Source of the DNA: CBFHSD01 sp965658375
GTDB taxonomy: Bacteria; Bacteroidota; Bacteroidia; Flavobacteriales_G; Salibacteraceae
Assembly (NCBI GenBank): GCA_965658375.1
Contig: CBFHSD010000021.1
Location: 1-38,456 of the forward strand
Direction of reading: 5' to 3'
DNA length: 38,456 nt
A program made the translations under genes and the position numbers. This document shows positions 1-7,614 of this stretch, piece by piece. The notes below the pieces were generated by a model that ran no database searches, was not told the DNA's origin, and was given only the letters and a program-made list of their open reading frames with translations. Every line of letters begins with the position of its first letter. Positions within the stretch are counted from its first letter, which is position 1.

Positions 1-1
1 T

Positions 2-751
2 CTGTTACCGTCAGATATCACAGGTACAGAAATTTATCAACCAGATTCTGAAGAAAAATTCATCTTTCAACAAGGGCCAATTTTTAGCAACCTCATTCTT
101 GCAGATGAAATAAATCGCTCTCCGGCTAAAGTGCAATCGGCACTTCTAGAAGCCATGGAAGAACGCCAAGTTTCGGTTGCTGGTAAGACGTATAAAATGG
201 ATCCCCTGTTTATGGTAATGGCCACCCAAAATCCAGTAGAACAGGAAGGAACATATCCTTTACCAGAGGCTCAAATGGATCGTTTTATCATGCATGTCAT
301 GATTGACTATCCAGATGCCGCTTCCGAATTACAGATTATTAGATTAAATAGAAATGAGCAGAGTATAAAGAAGGAAGAAAACGGAAAACTTTCTCCTGAA
401 ATTGTCTTTGAAGCGCGTAAAGAAATCGCAAAAGTGACAATTGCCGAAAACATGGAGCGCTACATCGTGGATATTATTTCTGCCACCCGTTACCCAGAAA
501 AGTACAGCGAAGAACTCTCAACTTGGATTGACTTTGGAGCAAGCCCAAGAGGAAGCATAGCCATAGATCGCTGCGCTCGCGTTCACGCTTGGATGGAAGG
601 CCGAGCTTATGTAACACCAGACGATATAAGAGCGGTTGTTTTTGATTGTTTACGCCATAGGTTAATATTGAGTTACGAGGCAGAAGTATCTAACGTAAAT
701 GCCGATCAGGTATTAAAAGAGATTCTTAAAAATGTTGCAGTAGTCGGTTAG
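2..751 (+). CDS. moxR: MoxR-family AAA+ ATPase, 5'-truncated by window edge
   Basis: The reading frame is open from base 2, so the start codon and the Walker A loop lie outside the window; 249 residues remain. Visible are the Walker B segment LILADEINRSP, followed by KVQSALLEAMEE, and the sensor-1 segment MATQNPVEQEGTYPLPEAQ, which is the MoxR signature. The C-terminal lid contains SPRGS and RAYVTPDDI, also typical of MoxR. MoxR ATPases act as chaperone-like partners of VWA-domain proteins, and the genes that follow encode two such proteins plus DUF58 and DUF4381. A 14-bp gap separates it from the DUF58 gene, so co-transcription is very likely. The family call is secure; the exact substrate is unknown. 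Confidence 0.95.
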   Translation: MLPSDITGTEIYQPDSEEKFIFQQGPIFSNLILADEINRSPAKVQSALLEAMEERQVSVAGKTYKMDPLFMVMATQNPVEQEGTYPLPEAQMDRFIMHVMIDYPDAASELQIIRLNRNEQSIKKEENGKLSPEIVFEARKEIAKVTIAENMERYIVDIISATRYPEKYSEELSTWIDFGASPRGSIAIDRCARVHAWMEGRAYVTPDDIRAVVFDCLRHRLILSYEAEVSNVNADQVLKEILKNVAVVG

Positions 752-765
752 TTCATTCTATTCTC

Positions 766-1683
766 ATGGCCAAAAACTTTCCAAAAAACGTCTTCACTTC
801 ACTTCCAGAGTTATTAAACATGGAGGTGTTTGCGCGTGGCTTTAGTTTTCAGGCTAAGAAGCAGAAAGTGCGCAGTGTGCTTGGTGGAAAGCATGCGTCA
901 AAATTGCGCGGTCGCGGAATGGACTTTGAAGAAGTTCGCCAATATGTGGCTGGAGATGATATTAGAAACCTTGATTGGAAAGTTACGGCACGTACTCAAA
1001 AAACACACTCCAAGGTTTTTTCAGAAGAAAAAGAAAAGCCAGCTCTAATTGTTGTTGATCAATCGAAGACCATGTTTTTCGGATCGCAGAAGAAAACGAA
1101 GGCTGTAGTTGCTGCAGAAATTGCAGCCGTTGTATCGTTTAAAATTCAAAAAGAAGGAGATCGTGTGGGCGGTTTGGTGTTCACCGAAACAGAAGCAGAT
1201 GTTGTTCTACCCAAAAGAAATAGAAAAAACACCCTACGTTTTCTTGAACGCATTGTAAAGCACAATCGGTCATTACATTCACAAAAAAAAGGAGACCGCG
1301 AAAAAGTATTGACAGAAGCGATTCATAAAGTTCAAAATATTGTAACGCATGACTATTTAGTGATTGTCATTAGCGACTTTATTCATTACTCACCGATGGT
1401 TGTAAAATACTTGTCTCGTCTTTCTAAACACAATGATGTATTGCTTGTGAAGGTCTATGATCCACTAGAGCGTATTCTGCCAAAAGAGAAAATAATAATG
1501 GGCGATGGAGAAACACAAATTGCTGTAGACGGGAAAAAGAAACCACTCAGACAGAAATTTCAAGATGGCTTTGATCGCGATCTCAACACATTTAAAGCAG
1601 CAATGCTGAAATACCGCATTCCTATGATTGAACTCAACACGATTGATGACGTAGATACACAACTCAAAACGGTTTTTAGATAG
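766..1683 (+). CDS. DUF58 domain protein of the MoxR/Bat cluster
   Basis: A 305-residue soluble protein with no signal peptide or obvious membrane segment. The DUF58 core begins around residue 50 with RGRGMDFEEVRQYVAGDD, then IRNLDWKVTAR, and continues with the VWA-like strand PALIVVDQSKTM. This is the usual order in proteins encoded directly after MoxR. DUF58 proteins have a degenerate von Willebrand A fold and are thought to bridge the MoxR ATPase and the membrane VWA proteins; their biochemical role is not settled. The ATG at 766 is the first start after the moxR stop. The stop codon TAG (1681-1683) is followed at once by the GTG start of the next gene. Confidence 0.93.
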   Translation: MAKNFPKNVFTSLPELLNMEVFARGFSFQAKKQKVRSVLGGKHASKLRGRGMDFEEVRQYVAGDDIRNLDWKVTARTQKTHSKVFSEEKEKPALIVVDQSKTMFFGSQKKTKAVVAAEIAAVVSFKIQKEGDRVGGLVFTETEADVVLPKRNRKNTLRFLERIVKHNRSLHSQKKGDREKVLTEAIHKVQNIVTHDYLVIVISDFIHYSPMVVKYLSRLSKHNDVLLVKVYDPLERILPKEKIIMGDGETQIAVDGKKKPLRQKFQDGFDRDLNTFKAAMLKYRIPMIELNTIDDVDTQLKTVFR

Positions 1684-2157
1684 GTGCAGTCTACAGGAGA
1701 ACATATTGACTTAGGACCATTATATGAGCCAAGGCCTGTGGCGTTTCACTTTGAAACTCCTGGGTGGTATCTTGTTTTTGGGGTCGGCTTGCTCTTGATT
1801 CTTTGGTTATCTGCAGTGTTGGTTTTGAAATACCGTAGAAATGCATACCGTAGACAAGCGCTAAAACTCCTTATCACTATAGAAAATCGCTTCCATTCAA
1901 GTCAAGAAGTGGCTTGCGTTAATGATACCATGATTTTACTGAAGCAAGTTGCGCTAACCACTTACCCTAGAGCAGCCGTTGCAGAACTTAGTGGAGAGCT
2001 TTGGCTTCAATTCTTAGATAGCAAGGTAGAAAAAGCATCCTTCACTCCCATTTCAGATACATTGTTTTTGGCTCTTTATCAAAATAAAATAGATCAACCT
2101 GAGCAAGTTGTGCAGGTATTCAATAACGCTAGAAATTGGATAAAACACCATGCCTGA
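1684..2157 (+). CDS. DUF4381 membrane protein
   Basis: A 157-residue protein with one transmembrane segment at about residues 27-49 (GWYLVFGVGLLLILWLSAV), then a basic stretch KYRRNAYRRQA and a cytosolic helical domain. The C-terminal part shows the DUF4381 pattern TYPRAAVAELSGELWLQFLD. DUF4381 proteins accompany MoxR, DUF58 and VWA genes, mostly in Proteobacteria, and have no known biochemical activity. The start is GTG at 1684, directly abutting the previous stop; no in-frame ATG fits the conserved N-terminus. The 3' end overlaps the start of batA by 8 bp, which suggests translational coupling. Confidence 0.85.
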   Translation: MQSTGEHIDLGPLYEPRPVAFHFETPGWYLVFGVGLLLILWLSAVLVLKYRRNAYRRQALKLLITIENRFHSSQEVACVNDTMILLKQVALTTYPRAAVAELSGELWLQFLDSKVEKASFTPISDTLFLALYQNKIDQPEQVVQVFNNARNWIKHHA

Positions 2158-3142
2158 AAATTTTGAAATAGCGCATTTATGGGTGTTTTGGCTGCTGCCG
2201 CTCCCTCTGTTGGTGTACTTTATATTCCCGCCATTACGCATGAGAAGTGCAGCATTGTTCTTCCCTGGTTTTAAAAAGGCACAAGAGTTTACTGGAGAAA
2301 AAGCCAGAAAATCTGCTTTAGTGAAGAAAAGAAATATTTTTATCTGGTTCGGGATGTTCCTCATTTGGATATGCCTGATTGCGGCTTTGTCATCACCTCA
2401 GTTGGTTGGAAAACCTGAAATGAAAGTAAAGACTTCTCGTAATTTTTTAATCGTTGCAGACATCTCTTTCAGTATGGCCCAAAAAGATTGGATAGTAGAC
2501 GGGCAGCGAACCACACGATGGTCGGCAGTAAAATCGGTACTTCATGATTTTATTGGCGAACGCGAAGGTGACCTTATGGGCTTAATATTTTTTGGATCTG
2601 CGGCATACATTCAAGCACCATTCACCCCAGATCTACCAGTTGTTGAGCAATTGCTAGATGAAGCTGATGTTGGCTTTGCAGGTCAAATGACGAGCATAGG
2701 CCGCGCTATTGTAAAAGGCATTGAAATGTTTGACAACGACACAGTAGATTCTAAAGTAATGGTGGTGCTCACAGATGGAGTAGACGCTGGGATGGACATT
2801 TTACCGCTTGACGCAGCAGATTTGGCCAAAAACGATTCTATTTTGGTCTATACCATTGGTATTGGCAATCCGGGAAATTCAGGATCTGACTTAGACGAAC
2901 AAACTTTAAAAGAGATTTCAGACCTAACAGGAGCACGTTATTTCAGAGGAAAGAATACTGAAGAGCTCGAAGAAATTTACGGTGAGCTAGATAAGCTAGA
3001 ACCTATAGAGTTTGAAGAAGAATCTTTCAGGCCTACTACCCTTTTGTATTTCTACCCTTTGGGAATAGCTGTTTTAATGAGTTTGTTTTTAGCCCTGTTA
3101 ACCAGTTCAGCCAGCATTTATAAAAAATTAATTCAACATTGA
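2150..3142 (+). CDS. batA: BatA-like von Willebrand factor A membrane protein
   Basis: A 330-residue protein with hydrophobic segments near residues 10-27 and 63-81 and a C-terminal anchor near 305-322, enclosing a VWA domain. The metal-binding (MIDAS) residues are present: D104-I-S106-F-S108, T181 and D209 in VVLTDGVD. The downstream segment SILVYTIGIGNPGNSG and the tail LEPIEFEEESFRPTTLLY resemble the proteobacterial BatA form. Bat proteins were first linked to oxygen tolerance in Bacteroides fragilis, but the molecular function is unclear. The ATG at 2150 lies inside the end of the DUF4381 gene; the stop overlaps the next start in a TTGA tetranucleotide. The domain likely faces the periplasm. 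Confidence 0.92.
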   Translation: MPENFEIAHLWVFWLLPLPLLVYFIFPPLRMRSAALFFPGFKKAQEFTGEKARKSALVKKRNIFIWFGMFLIWICLIAALSSPQLVGKPEMKVKTSRNFLIVADISFSMAQKDWIVDGQRTTRWSAVKSVLHDFIGEREGDLMGLIFFGSAAYIQAPFTPDLPVVEQLLDEADVGFAGQMTSIGRAIVKGIEMFDNDTVDSKVMVVLTDGVDAGMDILPLDAADLAKNDSILVYTIGIGNPGNSGSDLDEQTLKEISDLTGARYFRGKNTEELEEIYGELDKLEPIEFEEESFRPTTLLYFYPLGIAVLMSLFLALLTSSASIYKKLIQH

Positions 3143-4857
3143 ATCTCAATTGGGTAAATATCGACTGGAATAAGTTTCACTTTCTGAGGCCAGAATATTT
3201 GTGGCTGCTCATTCCACTTGCAGCTCTACTCATTATTGGTTTTTTCAGTTTTAGAGATGAGGAAAAATGGAAGAAATCCATCACCCCGCATTTGCGCCCA
3301 TACGTCATTCAAAAAGGCAGCGGAATGTTGAAAGCGCTCATGCATTCCATGCTTACCCTGTTCATTGCAATAGCCTGCCTAGGTTTAGCCGGCCCAACAT
3401 GGAACGAAGTGGAAGTTCCAGGGAAAATTCTGGAAACACCCGTTGTCATTGCATTAGACTTATCTCAAAGTATGATGTCAACAGACATACAGCCCAATAG
3501 GATAGAGCGTGCTAAGTTTAAAATCAACGACTTACTCAATGCTAATCCACGTGCGCGCATAGCATTGATTGGGTTCTCAGGAACCGCTCACACCATTGTT
3601 CCTCTTTGTACAGATTACAAAATTATCAAAAGTCATTTGGGCAGTTTGTCTCCTAGCGTTCTCCCTTTTGCCGGCACAGATGTTGAAGCGGCTTTGATTC
3701 TTGCAGATTCCATTACAAAAATCTCAGATGCACCTTCAAGGTTAATCCTGATCACAGATGACTTTGATGAAGAGGTATTCGATTTGCTTCAAATCTATGT
3801 AGGGAAAGGCAATAAAACTGTTGAAATTATACCGATCAACACCCCCTCTGGTGCGGACATCACATACAGAAATAGTAAACGGCTTCGCAAAGATAAAGAG
3901 GGAAAGGCTATACGTTCTGCATTGAATACCAAAACACTTTCAAAACTTGGATCAATAGAAGGCATTCATGTCAATCGGCTTACGCTAGATAATAGTGATA
4001 TGGTTCACGTTGCCGATTTAATAGCAGAGAGTCTAACCTTTCAAGAAAAAGCAGATAAAAAGGAAGACCTTTGGGTAGATCGTGGCATTTTGCTCGTAAT
4101 TCCACTCGCCTTGTTTTTACTGTTTTGGTTTAGAAAGGGCTTTGTAGTTTATTCATTTCTCCTGTTTGGATTGACGGCTTGTTCTAGTGAAACAAGTATG
4201 AAAGATTTCTTTTTCACCAAAGACTATCAAGCTCAGCAGCTTTATGATGAGGGCGAATTTTTAAAAGCAGCCGAAACATTTGAAGATCCAATGCGAAGAG
4301 GCGTTGCTTATTTTAAAGCGGGAGATTATGAATCTGCTATTTCTGCTTTCAGTCAAGATTCTTCAGCACAAGCGGCATACAATTTAGGTTTAGCATATTT
4401 TAAAAATGGTGATTATAGTTCTGCTCAATTGGCTTTTACAGAAGCCATAGAAAAGAATCCTGATTTGAAAGACGCAGCTAAAAACCAGCAGATAGCGCAA
4501 AAATTGATGGGCGGAGAAAATGAAGTTGACCCCAGTGAAGCCCAAGAAAAACAAGAAAAAGGCGAAGCTCAAAACATGCAGAATAATGACATGGAAGATT
4601 TAGGAGGGGGTGGGCAAGAAGCAACCGAGGAAGACATGCAGGAAGAGCGCAAAGAAGAAACGGTATCTACTGATGTTAGAAAAGGAAAAGAGTTAGATGA
4701 AGTGCCTGATAATTTTGAAGCGGGTAATGGAGATAATTCTCAAAAGGTTTTAATGCGCAAAGTAGATGACGATCCCGCATTGTTCCTGAAAAGAAAGTTT
4801 GAGCGTGAGGTAAAAGTGAAGAACCTAAAACCTAAAAAGAACGCGAAGGAATGGTAA
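3139..4857 (+). CDS. batB: BatB/BatC fusion: VWA domain, membrane anchor, TPR domain
   Basis: A 572-residue protein. Membrane segments lie near residues 19-38 and 68-84, and a VWA domain spans about 100-300 with MIDAS residues D107-L-S109-Q-S111, T180 and D207. A further anchor at 315-331 is followed by RKG and a second hydrophobic run ending in LTAC at 345-348. Tetratricopeptide repeats follow, with FEDPMRRGVAYFKAGDYESA at 381-400 and AYNLGLAYFKNGDYSSA at 413-429. After an acidic Gln/Glu-rich linker the tail reads RKVDDDPALFLKRKFE. In Bacteroides the VWA (BatB) and TPR (BatC) parts are separate genes; the fusion and its tail match the proteobacterial form. The start is TTG at 3139, overlapping the batA stop by 4 bp; the next in-frame ATG would remove the first membrane segment. 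Confidence 0.9.
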   Translation: MNLNWVNIDWNKFHFLRPEYLWLLIPLAALLIIGFFSFRDEEKWKKSITPHLRPYVIQKGSGMLKALMHSMLTLFIAIACLGLAGPTWNEVEVPGKILETPVVIALDLSQSMMSTDIQPNRIERAKFKINDLLNANPRARIALIGFSGTAHTIVPLCTDYKIIKSHLGSLSPSVLPFAGTDVEAALILADSITKISDAPSRLILITDDFDEEVFDLLQIYVGKGNKTVEIIPINTPSGADITYRNSKRLRKDKEGKAIRSALNTKTLSKLGSIEGIHVNRLTLDNSDMVHVADLIAESLTFQEKADKKEDLWVDRGILLVIPLALFLLFWFRKGFVVYSFLLFGLTACSSETSMKDFFFTKDYQAQQLYDEGEFLKAAETFEDPMRRGVAYFKAGDYESAISAFSQDSSAQAAYNLGLAYFKNGDYSSAQLAFTEAIEKNPDLKDAAKNQQIAQKLMGGENEVDPSEAQEKQEKGEAQNMQNNDMEDLGGGGQEATEEDMQEERKEETVSTDVRKGKELDEVPDNFEAGNGDNSQKVLMRKVDDDPALFLKRKFEREVKVKNLKPKKNAKEW

Positions 4858-6146
4858 GAACCAAGTTGGGATATATAGCGTTTTTCATTGGCATTCTTTT
4901 ATGCTTTCACAGCTTTGGTCAACGACATGTTTTTACAGAGGTAAAAGCAAATTCTAATAGGGTCTACTTAGGAGAACCTGCCGAAATAGCTTTAACCGTT
5001 TACACAAGCACTTGGTTTACTAAAGGACTTGATCTTCCCAACATTAAGGTAGAAGGTGCATTTACTGTAAAGTTTCGTTCAATCAGTGTTTCTAAACGTA
5101 TTGATGGGCAGAATTACGCAGGAGTACAATTCATTTATCACGTTTTTCCTTTCCATGAAAAAGATGTGGAATTTCCAGCAATGACCATTGAGGTAGAAAC
5201 ACCTGATAAAGATGATTATGTAGGAAAAAAACGCAAGGTTAATTCAAGGTCATTGCCAATTCGTGTAAGGCCAATCATTCCTGGATTTGATGAGAAAGAT
5301 TGGTTGGTGACGACCAGTCTCATTGTGCGAGATCATTGGCAAGGTGATCTAAAGAATGTAAAAGTTGGAGATGTAATTGAGCGCTCTATATACAGAAAAG
5401 CAGAGGGTACTGTTTCAGAATTGATTCCACCTATTGAGTGGGATTCAATAACAGGGGTAAGCTTATACCCAGAAAGGGGAATAGCAAATAACAATAAAAC
5501 AAAAACTTCTATCAATGCAGATAGGACTGATGTGATGCGCTACTTGTTCGAAAGAGAAGGAGAAATTGTTATTCCTGAAATGACTTTGTTCTGGTGGGAT
5601 GCGGCTCGGGAGAAAATGTATAAAAAGACCCTTCCTCAACAAGTGGTGAATGTGCAGCCAAACCCAGATTTGGGAATGTTGGAAAGCATCAAAGATTCTT
5701 TAGCTTTAGTTCATTCAGAACAAGCAGAAGAAACGCATGAAGATGAACCATTTAGTTGTTTGGGGATGGATTGGAGGCAGTTGCTTTTAGCCATTGCCGG
5801 GATGACTATGGCATTGAGGTACCTCATCAAATATGCGCTGAAAGCCACTCAAAGAATAAAATCAAATCGCAGCGCATATTTAGTTTCAGAACGCTACTAT
5901 TTTCATCAATTTTTGAAAGCGCTTCATTCAGAACAAAGCAGTCGTGATAACGCATTTTACCGGTGGATTGATTGTTTGGAGTTGCCAGAATACACCTATG
6001 AGTATTTTAATAAAAAATTCTTGAGGGCTGAAGCGAGAAATGAGTTTCCGACTAAGAAAAAACTCTGGATTACAGCAAGGGAAAGGTACATGATGTCATT
6101 TACAAATAAAGGTTTAGAAGAGAGCAGTTGGATTAACCCTTCTTAG
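4851..6146 (+). CDS. batD: BatD-like periplasmic/membrane protein
   Basis: A 431-residue protein with a probable cleavable signal peptide at about residues 1-23 (GYIAFFIGILLCFHSFGQ), immunoglobulin-like beta-rich domains, a transmembrane helix near 310-333 (LLLAIAGMTMALRYLIKYAL) and a cytosolic tail of about 95 residues. The N-terminal pattern V-F-T-E-V-K-A-N-S-N-R-V-Y-L-G-E-P, followed by FPAMTIEV, is typical of BatD proteins. It is shorter than the BatD of Bacteroides. The ATG at 4851 overlaps the end of the VWA-TPR gene by 7 bp, and the gene is the last of the operon, followed by a terminator at 6191. BatD probably forms a membrane complex with the VWA proteins; its function is unknown. 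Confidence 0.85.
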   Translation: MVRTKLGYIAFFIGILLCFHSFGQRHVFTEVKANSNRVYLGEPAEIALTVYTSTWFTKGLDLPNIKVEGAFTVKFRSISVSKRIDGQNYAGVQFIYHVFPFHEKDVEFPAMTIEVETPDKDDYVGKKRKVNSRSLPIRVRPIIPGFDEKDWLVTTSLIVRDHWQGDLKNVKVGDVIERSIYRKAEGTVSELIPPIEWDSITGVSLYPERGIANNNKTKTSINADRTDVMRYLFEREGEIVIPEMTLFWWDAAREKMYKKTLPQQVVNVQPNPDLGMLESIKDSLALVHSEQAEETHEDEPFSCLGMDWRQLLLAIAGMTMALRYLIKYALKATQRIKSNRSAYLVSERYYFHQFLKALHSEQSSRDNAFYRWIDCLELPEYTYEYFNKKFLRAEARNEFPTKKKLWITARERYMMSFTNKGLEESSWINPS

Positions 6147-6190
6147 GTTCTTTTGCGGCAGCACGCTTTATAGTTAAGCTTGATTGAATT

Positions 6191-6219
6191 AAAAAGGCCC
6201 CGAGAATCGGAGCCTTTTT
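6191..6219. terminator. Bidirectional intrinsic terminator between batD and SQR-like gene
   Basis: An AAAAAGGC/GCCTTTTT inverted repeat is extended inward by CCGA/TCGG with one C-A mismatch and a GAA loop. The A-tract on one side and the T-tract on the other let it work in both directions, which suits the convergent ends of batD (6146) and the flavoprotein gene (6239). Confidence 0.85.
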
Positions 6220-6238
6220 ATAAATAGAGAGATACTCC

Positions 6239-7438
6239 CTATGGAAGGAAAGAATAGCCGTGTCTAGTTTTCCATAAGAAGTATTTCTCAAAGAGCACTT
6301 TACTAAAATCGTAGAGTACGTTTGGAATCATTACAGCAAATGCTCGCGGCTTGAATAAGCTACTGCTAATAATGATGATCTCTTTTTTACCCGCATCCAT
6401 GATGCAAAGTCCGGGAATTCTCCCCCATTCTTTTTCTTTCAGCTTTTTAATGCCTTTCTCTACACGAATGATGTTATGCGCTGCAATTCTGCCAGATTCA
6501 TCAGATGGGTAACCAGTTTTTGGACTGGAAAACGGCACCTTACCTGGTTTGAAAGGGAGTTTAACATCAACAGCAATTCCAGCAGCCCAAATATTTTCTA
6601 AATTGGGGTGTCTGTAGTCTTCTCTTAACGGAATATAACCTGCAGTGGTAGGTTCTAAATCTGGCGAGTTCAACACAAAATCAACACCAATAAACGGAGG
6701 CATCAGCATGGTGAATTTGCTTTCTAATTCTTCTCCAGTAGAAAGAATCACTCGGTCGGCTTTCACTTCTTTAACACCCACTTCGGTGCGGTGGTGAATA
6801 TTAAACATTTTCATGAACGCTTTAAGCATAGGGGTGCCAAGCGGCATTCCATCAATACCAAAGTGACCTAAATAGTTCTCTGGAGTAATCCAGTAAAGAT
6901 CAACCTTCTTGCGAATGTTTTCATCGCGAAGCCACTTTTCAATATTGAATAAGAACTCATAAGCAGCGCCCATACAACCCGCATTTTGGGTGGCGCCAAT
7001 CACAATAGGGCCTGGGTTCTTTTTAAATTCTTCTAAAGCTTTTCTGGTTTCCATTGCTCCTTGAGGAGTTCCAATGTAATAAGCATGCTCTTTAATTCCT
7101 GGAGCAACGTCAAATTTTACTTTAGGACCGGTTGAAATCACCAAATGGTCGTATTCAAAATCGCCCTTTGAAGTAATTACTTTATTGTTTGCTGCATCTA
7201 CCTTTAGTGCTTCGGCCTGCACATATTCAACGCCTTTTTTTCTCAAGACCTCATCTTTCTGCACAGTTATGTCTTCAATCTCTCTTCTTCCAAATGGAAC
7301 CCAAATGAGTGAAGGAATAAATAAGAAAGTAGGGTGCTTGTCTATCACTACTACTTGAGTGTTTTTGTCGCCTTTTCGCTTAAGCTCTAGGGCGGCAGTT
7401 AATCCTGCGAAGTTTCCTCCAATGACTAAGGCTTTCAT
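6239..7438 (-). CDS. Sulfide:quinone reductase-like FAD oxidoreductase
   Basis: A 399-residue two-dinucleotide-fold flavoprotein. The N-terminal FAD motif is VIGGNFAGLTAALELKRKG; HLVISTGPK marks the second FAD-contact strand, and NIWAAGIAVDV near residue 310 is the GD-like FAD segment. C155 in NAGCMGAAYEF and C345 in GLCIMD lie where the two redox-active cysteines of sulfide:quinone reductases sit; the third cysteine of the classic bacterial enzyme (around residue 128) is absent. The C-terminus has hydrophobic and amphipathic segments (YDFSKVLFEKYFLW) suited to monotopic membrane binding. An upstream in-frame TTG/ATG region adds about 50 unconserved residues; the ATG at 7438 begins directly before the flavin-binding strand and was chosen. 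It could also be another NDH-2-like quinone reductase. Confidence 0.75.
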   Translation of the reverse strand: MKALVIGGNFAGLTAALELKRKGDKNTQVVVIDKHPTFLFIPSLIWVPFGRREIEDITVQKDEVLRKKGVEYVQAEALKVDAANNKVITSKGDFEYDHLVISTGPKVKFDVAPGIKEHAYYIGTPQGAMETRKALEEFKKNPGPIVIGATQNAGCMGAAYEFLFNIEKWLRDENIRKKVDLYWITPENYLGHFGIDGMPLGTPMLKAFMKMFNIHHRTEVGVKEVKADRVILSTGEELESKFTMLMPPFIGVDFVLNSPDLEPTTAGYIPLREDYRHPNLENIWAAGIAVDVKLPFKPGKVPFSSPKTGYPSDESGRIAAHNIIRVEKGIKKLKEKEWGRIPGLCIMDAGKKEIIIISSSLFKPRAFAVMIPNVLYDFSKVLFEKYFLWKTRHGYSFLP

Positions 7439-7614
7439 ACTTTTTAAATTTGAAATCAAAGTTAGACTGAAGGCATGCTGTTGGTGGTGATAAGCATTAC
7501 ATAAAAAACTGACTTTGAATAGCTTTAGGCACTTTTCTTTGGTCAACAATTGCTGTTCATATTTACCTAGCCAATAGGGTATAAGCATAGCGATATCTTC
7601 ACGTTCTTTGTGGT

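Noticed and set aside
7457..7464. TAACTTTG on the minus strand as a promoter of the SQR-like gene
   Set aside because: No matching upstream TTG element; a single 6-of-6 match in AT-rich DNA is expected by chance.
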